This document shows, in pieces, positions 56,662-64,000 of a stretch of 64,000 nt of DNA (positions within the stretch are counted from its first letter, which is position 1; each line of letters opens with the position of its first letter). This DNA comes from Ceratobasidium sp. AG-K. Taxonomy: Eukaryota > Basidiomycota > Agaricomycetes > Cantharellales > Ceratobasidiaceae. The stretch spans positions 930,001 to 994,000 of the forward strand of contig JAWNGF010000014.1 of the NCBI GenBank assembly GCA_037039685.1, read 5' to 3'. The position numbers and the translations under genes are program-made. The notes under the pieces were generated by a model that worked only from the letters and a program-made list of their open reading frames with translations, was not told the origin of the DNA and did no database searches.

Positions 56662-57660
56662 TGTTTTGCAACCCAACTCTATGATGGTTGCCGACTGTAA
56701 CTATATGTGTGCAAGTCAATACTCAGAGAGACTTGCACCTGAAAGACTGTTGACTGTAGACTGTGAATGGCGCTAAGACCTGAGGATTCAAGGTAACCCT
56801 GAGGGAAACCCAGTGAGGGACTGTTTGTTGCGGAAATTGACAAGTGTTGTGACCCATCCCTCCCTCTGTCTCTGTTTGCAGACTCGTGGCTTGTACTGGC
56901 GCCTTAAGCACCCTTTCTCTTCTTTGTACCCTCTCCCTTGTTTAGTAAGGTGTATGGATGATGTGTCACCATGAGTCATATGACTCATGCTGTTTTCTAT
57001 TGGCTGGCCTGTGCAGCCCCCATTATGACTCAGACTTTGACTCAGACCTGTGACTCATGTATATACTATGACTCACTCGTTCTCTGAGTATATATACTGG
57101 CTTGCAAGCATGGTTATCCCCAGCTTGCTTTGCCTTGTCAACTCTCCCTGCAGTGTGATCAGAGGCACTTGGCTACTTAGCCTTTAGCACAGCCACTTGG
57201 ACTTAGGAGCTAGTGACTTGTACTGACAAGACTAGTGTTCATCCACCTTAGTGATAGAGTCTTAGAAGACTTATCACATATTGTTCCACATCTCAAAGGC
57301 CATTAGTGGTTGTCAACCATAGGCATTAGCAGGTTGCAACAACAAGGCAAAACAAGATGGGGATACCATGCTTGTTGTCACCTCTTTATATATTCAGAAA
57401 AGGCATGAGTCATGCTCATGCCAAGAAACAAGTCATACAAGTCAACCAATCAGAAAGCTCTATGAGTCATGTCCTATAAAGGAACATGATTTGCAAAGAA
57501 AGGAAGCTGCAAGACAAAAGAAAAAGAGAAGCAGCATAAGGCTGCATGCAGACAAAGGAAAGCAAGACAAAGGAGACAGAAACAAAGGACAAGCCAAGAT
57601 AAAGGAGATCACAGGAAGTGGACAAGAGACAGAGTCCATGGCAGGGCCATAGGTCACAAT
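56662..57660 (-). repeat. Diverged LTR of the D type, split by a solo LTR
   Basis: Without the inner solo LTR and its duplicated 5 bp this stretch is about 497 nt, the same as family D LTRs. It keeps the plan: GTTTTGCAACCC at one end, GACAAGGCAAAACAAGATGGGG, TATATATT and AGGTCACAAT at the other. The purine-tract-like complement (GGCCCCCC) follows at about 57706. Borders are approximate. Confidence 0.45.
56845..57341 (+). repeat. Solo LTR, family D type
   Basis: 497 nt, TGTTGTGACC to GGTTGCAACA, flanked on both sides by ACAAG (56840-56844 and 57342-57346). Opposite orientation to element D. Contains ATGAGTCATATGACTCAT at 56971-56988. Confidence 0.92.
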
Positions 57661-58432
57661 GCTGTACAGGAATTTGACCATACAATGCAAATGTGGCCAG
57701 TTGAAGGCCCCCCTGAATAAAGGGAACAAAACAGCTGGCACAGCAACCCTTGTAGTTGCTTGAATCAATGCTACTAGTACCTCTCAACTTGGAACACTAT
57801 TTGTGAACCCCAGTGGTCCCTGTATGTGGTCAAGATGCTAATGTGACAGCCCAACTAATTAAATAAATTTCTCCCAGATGAAAGCAGCATCTCTTGGGTA
57901 CTTAGTGACAATATCCTACTTATGATGGAAGGTGCTGGTGGTCAATACAACATTGTTAGTATGTGATGTTTTTGCATCTGAGGTCTTTGTGAGCTGATGA
58001 GTCAGACATTTAGGTTGGGACTTTTGTGGTGTGGGAAGCACTATACTTAAACATCTGGAAACCTGTTGTTTGCTACATAGTGATAAGTATCCTATGTATG
58101 AATTGTAGCTCATGTGGTATATTGACTTTACTCAAATTATCATATCAATATATAGCACTATGTGTCTGAAATGTAGCAGATTCCTCTGGAATGTAGCAAT
58201 ATGTATCAAGATGTAGTGAAATGTAGTGGTATGTAGCAGCATGTAGCTGAGATGTAGCAGACCCCAAATTTCTGATTGGTCAATTGACTTTGGACATTGT
58301 GACTGTGCACTTACCATATATGGTGTTGACCAACCCAGATAGGAAATTCTTATGGATTTGTCCTCCCTCTGTTTTGAGCCCAACTTTGAACTAGCCAGCA
58401 GTTTTCCATCCCCTTTGCACCAATGTGACTAA
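57661..58432. other. Intergenic region, no supported gene
   Basis: AT-rich sequence; minus-strand frames 57916-58113 and 58132-58383 show no domain. Holds the ATGTAG array described separately. Confidence 0.5.
58155..58262 (+). repeat. Irregular ATGTAG array
   Basis: ATGTAG occurs about seven times at 9-21 nt spacing, often as AATGTAGC or GATGTAGC. A minisatellite-like stretch of unknown role. Confidence 0.55.
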
Positions 58433-58667
58433 TGTTGAAATAGATAATTACCCAATGTATATACATAACAAATGTACAAGAACTTACCAGTACCTATGAG
58501 CAATAGCAATCAAGCAAAGCATAGTAGGTACTAGCATGTACTCAATGCTTTACCATGGGGTATATAAGGTGTGCTCTGTGTGCTGTTCTCATCATTCTCT
58601 CTCTTCCCCCTGTATATAGGCACTTGTTTATAACATTTCTCTTATCTCTTTGATATACATTTCAATA
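58433..58667 (+). repeat. Ty1/copia-type 5' LTR
   Basis: 235 nt from TGTTGAAAT to ATTTCAATA, nearly perfect terminal inverted repeats. TATATAA at 58561-58567 is followed by a pyrimidine-rich leader (CTCTCTCTTCCCCC). A primer-binding site and copia gag follow directly. The downstream LTR is outside what can be seen because Q interrupts. Confidence 0.75.
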
Positions 58668-58685
58668 GGCTATGAGCCCTGCGCT
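58668..58685 (+). promoter_or_regulatory. Primer-binding site matching the initiator tRNA-Met anticodon arm
   Basis: GGCTATGAGCCCTGCGCT is complementary, with one mismatch, to the AGCGCAGGGCTCATAACC region of initiator tRNA-Met (CAT anticodon). Copia and Ty5 are known to prime with a half tRNA cut in this loop. Confidence 0.6.
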
Positions 58686-58779
58686 ATTGTAATCGAAACA
58701 CATACTCCAGAACCACCTGAATCAAACATATGTACCAAATCATACCAAATGCCTGAGAACACAAACACAAGCAGAAGTG

Positions 58780-59277
58780 TGAGTCACTACTGAATTACTC
58801 TGCTACAAGGAACAGAGAGTTACAATGTTTGGCACATACAGATGGAGGACATCCTTACTGACCTTGATCTGTACTAATACCTTAACCAAACAACCCCTTG
58901 CCCAAAGGTGCAGATCAAAGTCACAATCGCTCCAGTTAAGGACAATAAAGGAGTACAGCCTCCAGATGAAACTGTAGTACAAGCAAACAAAGTATTCACC
59001 AATTGGTCAAAAATCAACTGCAAAGTGTTATTGTGCATCCGGTTAAGGGTTGACAGACATGTACCAACACATACACAAATGTGCATTACATCAGCAGACA
59101 TGTAGGATGCATTAGAAGCAACATTCCAAGTCCAAGGAATGATTGGACTTATTGGGCTACAAAGACAGTTTTTCAGTCACCAGATCACTGATGGAGAGGA
59201 CCTAGAAGTGCATATACACCACATGCACAACTGGTACCAGCAAATTAACAATATTGATGCTTGCTCCTGCTCTGAGG
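58780..59277 (+). pseudogene. Copia-type gag (UBN2-like) fragment
   Basis: Reads SYNVWHIQMEDILTDLDLY, a TAA, then YLN, a middle part and, after a TAG at 59103-59105, ALEATFQVQGMIGLIGLQRQFF and HIHHMHNWYQQINNIDACS. The order (Trp-x-x-x-Met-Glu-Asp start, then Thr-Phe-x-Val-x-Gly and the Trp-Tyr-Gln-Gln-Ile-Asn helix) is that of Ty1/copia gag. It is cut at 59277 by the LTR of copy Q and carries stops. Confidence 0.7.
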
Positions 59278-59734
59278 TGTCGTGAGCCAGCTCACTCCAT
59301 CGGACTCGACTGTTGTCTTGCCCGCCTGTTCCCTTCCTTTGTGTTTACGTTCCGTTTCCGTTCGCCGCGTTGCCACCTTCTTGTGGTTATTCTGTTACAT
59401 TGTGTAACGCGGCTGTGCTTTGTACAAGTCATGTCTGTTCATACAGCATGACTCACACGGACACTCCTGACTGGCTGTTATGTATGACTCGTGTGGCTGC
59501 GCCTTGTATGACTCGGCCACTTCTTGTTTATATATAGAGGACCAACAAGCCTGGTAACCACAGCTTGTTTTGTCTCATCAAAACATCCCCTCTGAGTGAC
59601 ACTTAGAACCACCCCTACCCTCAAGAGCCTACAGACGCTTAAGTGTGTTGCGGTTCAAGAGGTCATTTAGGTCTTAGTGCCGTCCACTCTCCATCGCGGC
59701 TTGTCTCATAGCCACCAAGAAGAAGCTTACGACA
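59278..59734 (+). repeat. Family A LTR (5' LTR of Q)
   Basis: 457 nt, TGTCGTGAGC to GCTTACGACA, the same length as in P. AGCTTGTTTTGT at 59562-59573 follows TATATATA. Confidence 0.93.
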
Positions 59735-59736
59735 TT

Positions 59737-59748
59737 ACAAAACAAGCT
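59737..59748 (+). promoter_or_regulatory. Self-primer binding site of Q
   Basis: ACAAAACAAGCT, perfectly complementary to 59562-59573, at the same offset from the LTR as in P. Confidence 0.63.
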
Positions 59749-59766
59749 TAAACTAACATACAAAAC

Positions 59767-61767
59767 ATGTCTATTCAAGAAGATGGAGGGTCACGTCCTT
59801 CATCCGCTATATCAACAAGGAGAGGACCCAGTCAAGCAGCAAGGCCCACAGGATCACTAAACGAGCAAGATATCGCGCAAACTCAAGCGGGAGGCCCTGC
59901 CCAATCTCGCCCCCAAAGTCAAGCATCAATGCCGGGAGCTTTCGGCATTCCTGACATGTCAACGGTACAAGAAGAAGAACCCACCATCACAAATAGAGAA
60001 CCAGGAGATCTCACGAATGACCCTACTCCAGCTGTAATTCCTATTCCAACTGCTACTCCAGGGCCATCACATCCCTTGTGGCCGTTAGGAACTAGAAGAC
60101 AGTTCTTTTCTCCCCAACCCGAAGCTCATGGAGGCGTATCACTCGTTCCCATTAGACCTTCCCCTACACCACATGTTCCCAATGTCCCTACAGTTCCTCA
60201 AATTGGAGGAACCATCACCAACGCAGGACCAATTCCAGTGGCTTCCCAACCAGTCACACCAGCGATTCCAGCACCACCATATATCCCACAAGGTTACTCC
60301 AAGCAATCGGGCCCAGTACAACAAAGCGCCGGTGACCCAGGAAGCTCAAGTTCAAGTTCCAGTTCTAACGGCAGAACTGTAATCAGCAATTTAGATGACC
60401 TAGACGACCTTCTAGAAGGAAGACACAACGCTACCCTTAGGGTTATAGACGGAATGAGGGTCACTATAGATCAAAGGCTTAGTGGCCTAGAACAAGCCAC
60501 ACAGGTTCTAGCAAACAACCAGCAAATCTTTAACGACTCCATCAACACCCTACAAGGAACCTTGACAGACATTCTGAACTCGGCAAGAAATGGCGAACAT
60601 AATTCCTTTCTAGTCAGACAAGACGTAACCCGCCTTTGAAATGAAATTACCAACACCCAAGGACTAGTGAATAACGTATGCGAAGAACTCAACACTACCA
60701 GACAAGCACAACTCGAATGGAATGAGGCAGTGACACAAGGATTAGAAACCTTACGACAGGAGGGAGCATCCTTCACTACCAAAATTACAGAAGTTCAGGA
60801 AACCATCAACAATATGCAAGAAGAAATGGACGAAGCATCCCTACACGGAATCCCCTCTAGGCAATCAAATTCTCCACCTCATCCAGACGCGGAATCTACC
60901 AGGATCGACGAACTAGAATTGAGAATCCAACGTCTAACCGAAAACCCAAACACCGGTAATGGACCACGTCGTCCCAAAGTAACTCGTCCAGAAGCCTTTG
61001 ACGGAAAGAAAGGGGAAGGTGCCGAAATGTTCATCACACAAATGGAGAGCTACTTTGTACGTCTAGGCAATCAATACACTTCCAGCGAAGAGAGGATCCG
61101 CGAAGCTCTAGCAAACTTCAAATCCGAGAACAAGGCCGCCACTCACTGGGCACAAGTACTCTTACGATCGCTTAACCAAGGAGGAAACAACCAAAATCTC
61201 GCTTCATGGGAAAGTTTCAAAGCACACTTCATGGAACAGTTCAGCGACCCTAACAAAAAGGCTAAAGCCGAATCGGACATCCGAAAATGCAAACAGACCA
61301 ACTCGGTAGCAAACTACGCTTCGGAATTCCGATACCTTCTGGTAGACGTAAACTGGGGACAGGAAGCTCTGATCAACCAATTCAAGGAAGGATTGAAGCC
61401 TGAAGTCAAAACTGAACTGGCTCGTTTCGAACTAACCCTGATCAATGAAGATGGGACAGAACGAGAACTTTCCCTTGACAGGTGGATCTCAATTGCAATC
61501 TCTATTGACCAGAAATTGCAGCAAATCAAGACCTCTACAGGGAAGAAAGCAGCCCAACCAACCACTAGCGGACAATCCTCTACAAAGCGGCTACCCGACG
61601 AAGTATACAAGGCAAGGATAGCAAGCAACCGCTGCTTGAAGTGCGGACAGGAAGGACACCGTTCATTCAAATGCCCGTCCAAGGAATGGATAACGACGGA
61701 ACCGAGCGTTAAAGGAAGGGAGGCAACAATTACAGAGGACTCGGGAAAAGAAGGGGTCTCCCTCTAA
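59767..61767 (+). pseudogene. Family A gag of Q (one nonsense codon)
   Basis: 2001 nt from MSIQEDGGSRPS to TAA, colinear with P gag. Codon 46 is CAA here, so the N-terminus is open, but TGA at 60637-60639 replaces the CGA of P (CGTCTTCGAAATGAA in P). Gag core and CCHC knuckle (CLKCGQEGHRSFKC) are intact downstream. Confidence 0.9.
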
Positions 61768-61784
61768 CTGTGTGTGGAGAGACC
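61743..61784 (+). promoter_or_regulatory. Candidate -1 frameshift signal of Q
   Basis: GGGAAAA at 61743-61749, a 5-nt spacer, then GGTCTC and GAGACC arms around the gag stop (61765-61767), as in P. Confidence 0.63.
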
Positions 61785-64000
61785 AAAAAACCGGCAACGG
61801 AAACAATGTACTTTAGAGCAACAAATGAGTCAACCATTGTTTACGCAAACGTCGCCGGAATCACAGAACCTATCCCAACCCTCATCGATTCTGGAGCATC
61901 AAGGAACTTCTTGGACATCTCTTGGGCTCGATCCAACAATATCCCACTCATGGAACTTTCCACTCCAAGAAAAGTAATCAGTATCCAGGGGAAGGAACTC
62001 TCTCACCAAATACGCTTCAAAGCTAAGCTAGAACTAGACGTGGAGGGAAGAACCTTCAAACAAATTTTCTTTGCTATGCCTACTGGGGAAACTAAACTTA
62101 TCCTAGGACTGGAATGGTTAGAAGAAGCAAACCCGGCCATCAATTGGAAAACGAAGCACATATCATGGCGGTCAGAACCCATCCAAGGAAGAACGGCCTC
62201 AATAGACGACCTACCCAAAGAATTCAAGGAATTTGCCGATGTCTTCAGTGAAGAGAAATTCAAGAGAATCCCAGATCATCGACCATACGACTGCGCCATC
62301 GATTTCAAGGAAGGAGCTGAACTTCCAAAACTGGCCAGACCAATCCCACTCTCTCCAGCAGAATCAATTGCACTAAGAGAATACCTGGATGAAGAAATCG
62401 CAGCGGGAAAGATCCGACCAAGCAAATCACCCATTGCATCACCTTGTTTCTTTGTTAAAAAACCGATCAATCCAAAAAATCCAGGAGCAGTTTGCCAGCT
62501 ACGTCTCGTTCAGGACCTCAGAGGAGTAAACGCCATTACAAAGGACAACAGATTCCCAATGCCTCTAATGGAAGACCTCCTGGATAAAATCAAGGATGCA
62601 AAAATTTCCTCCAAGATTGACCTACGCATGGGTTTCAACAATATCAGAATTAGAGAAGGCGACGAATGGAAGACAGCTTTCAGAACAAAAGAAGGACTCT
62701 TCAAATACATCGTCATGCCTTTTGGACTAAAAAACGCGCCCGCCATTTTCCAAAGATATATGAATCACATTTTCCATGATCTTATCGACGTATGTGTCAT
62801 TGTATACATTGACAACATCCTAGTCTTCTCTAAGGACAGAAGCCAACATATCGTGGATGTCAGAAAAGTACTGAAGATCTTACTGGAGGAAAATCTTTTT
62901 GCAAAGCTTCCAAAATGCGAATTCTTCGTCACCAAATTGACATATACTGGACTTGGAATCAGCGATTCGGGCATCTCTATGGAGGAAGAAAAGGTCAAAG
63001 CAATAAAGGAATGGAAGGAACCAAGAACAGTCAAACAGGTACAAGCATTCCTAGGATTCGCAAATTTCTACCGAAGATTCGTACCAAATTTCAGCCGATT
63101 AGCAAAACCCCTGACAACCTTGACAAGAAAAGAGAACAAATGGGAATGGGGAAACAATCAGCAGGAAGCATTTGAAGCCCTAAAAGCAGAAATCAGCAAG
63201 GAACCCACTCTACGCCATCCGAACCCTGACAAACCCTTCTTCTTGGAAACAGACGCAAGCGGGGTAGCAATGGGAGCAATCCTGTTGCAGAGGCAAGATG
63301 ATGGCTACCTACACCCTATTGCTTTTCTTTCAAAATCTTTCAACGAGGCTCAGCTCAACTACGACGTCCACGACAAGGAACTTATGGCAATTATAGAATC
63401 TTTAGCACACTGGAGGCTATATCTCGAAGGAACAAAGGACCCTATCACCATCTACACCGATCATAGGAACCTACAGTTCTGGAAGGAAGCAAGAACATTT
63501 AACCGTCGACACGCAAGATGGCATCAATTGCTTGCTTCCTATAACTTTGACATCATCTACCGCCCTGGAATCCTGTCATCTAAACCGGACCTATTGTCAA
63601 GACGATCAGACCATGAAGATACCCCCACGCCTGAACAAGTTATGATAGCTGTTGAAAAGGTTCAAGGGGTTTATGGGACAAGTAGACACAGACATCATAG
63701 AAACCATCAAGGAGGCTCAGGAAACAGACGAAGGGTTGGCACAAATCAAAGAAATCTGCAAATCGAGGGAAACGCTACCAAAGGCCCTACAACACAGTGC
63801 AAAAGATTACGATTTCAAGGAGGGACTATTATGGTTCAAGGGAAGGATTTACGTGCCGGAAGATAAGGAATCTAGGCTGGCCATCATGCGAGTTCACCAT
63901 GACTCAAAAATCGCAGGTCATCAAGGACAAGCTAGAACTTTGGAACTAATATTGAGAAGATACTTCTGGCCGGGAATGAAACAAAGCGTAAACAGATACG
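61770..64000 (+). pseudogene. Family A pol of Q, partial and inactivated
   Basis: Protease (LIDSGASRNFLD), RT and RNase H (LETDASGVAMGAI) are open for 698 codons. The RT site is YIDN (GACAAC where P has GACGAC). An extra G near 63660 (GAAAAGGTTC against GAAAAGTTC in P) shifts the frame; integrase homology continues in the new frame (HHDSKIAGHQGQ) to the window edge. Non-functional as read. Confidence 0.9.

Larger units (their letters stand above)
59278..64000 (+). mobile_element. Family A retrotransposon Q, continuing past the window
   Basis: 5' LTR, self-priming site, gag, frameshift signal and pol through the integrase zinc finger. It is CpG-rich and close to P, so fairly young, but carries several inactivating changes. 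Left flank TGAGG. Confidence 0.93.

Noticed and set aside
1..64000. CRISPR arrays, rRNA or tRNA genes
   Set aside because: The repeats are dispersed LTRs or irregular arrays without spacer structure, and no cloverleaf or rRNA segments were recognised by eye.

Overview
The window looks like a basidiomycete fungal genome, probably Agaricomycetes and possibly a Rhizoctonia-type fungus. That is inferred from a 12-exon pyranose 2-oxidase with 50-90 nt GT-AG introns, chromodomain Ty3 retrotransposons and a DUF6532-like relic; no search was run. About 8 kb at the left end is gene-bearing host DNA. Nearly everything from 9518 to 64000 is retrotransposon, much of it nested.

Host part (1-9517). An ER-type FKBP prolyl isomerase (122-711) is followed by a pyranose 2-oxidase paralogue that lost its middle exons but kept compatible splice phases (1369-2201). 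An apparently intact pyranose 2-oxidase lies at 5593-7858. Degenerate copies of the oxidase upstream region lie between them.

Transposon part. I separate four Ty3/gypsy chromovirus families by LTR. Family A (LTR 457-469 bp, about 7.2 kb): X1 (14028-22206) and X2 (21738-28961), both minus and sharing one LTR; P (38044-45268, plus, identical LTRs, TSD ATGGT); R (about 47613-53529, plus, 5' truncated); Q (59278-end, plus). Family B (9518-14027, minus) is cut off by X1. Family C (plus) is the oldest host, in three pieces (28962-31199, 46839-47612, 53530-55022). Family D (31200-46838, minus, TSD TTTCT) sits in C and contains P. Solo LTRs with perfect 5-bp duplications lie at 17102, 18551, 33233 and 56845. 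A Ty1/copia 5' end (58433-59277) is interrupted by Q.

How the parts work. Families A, B and D have gag, pol (PR-RT-RNaseH-IN-chromodomain) and a third ORF after pol that starts Met-Pro-Ala and has no visible signal peptide or membrane segment. Family A carries a candidate -1 frameshift signal between gag and pol. Families A and D have a sequence just inside the 5' LTR complementary to the predicted 5' end of their own RNA, as in Tf1-type self-priming. The copia element instead has a site matching the anticodon arm of initiator tRNA-Met. Older copies show CpG to TpG/CpA decay, including the same loss of an RT catalytic aspartate in four of five family A copies.
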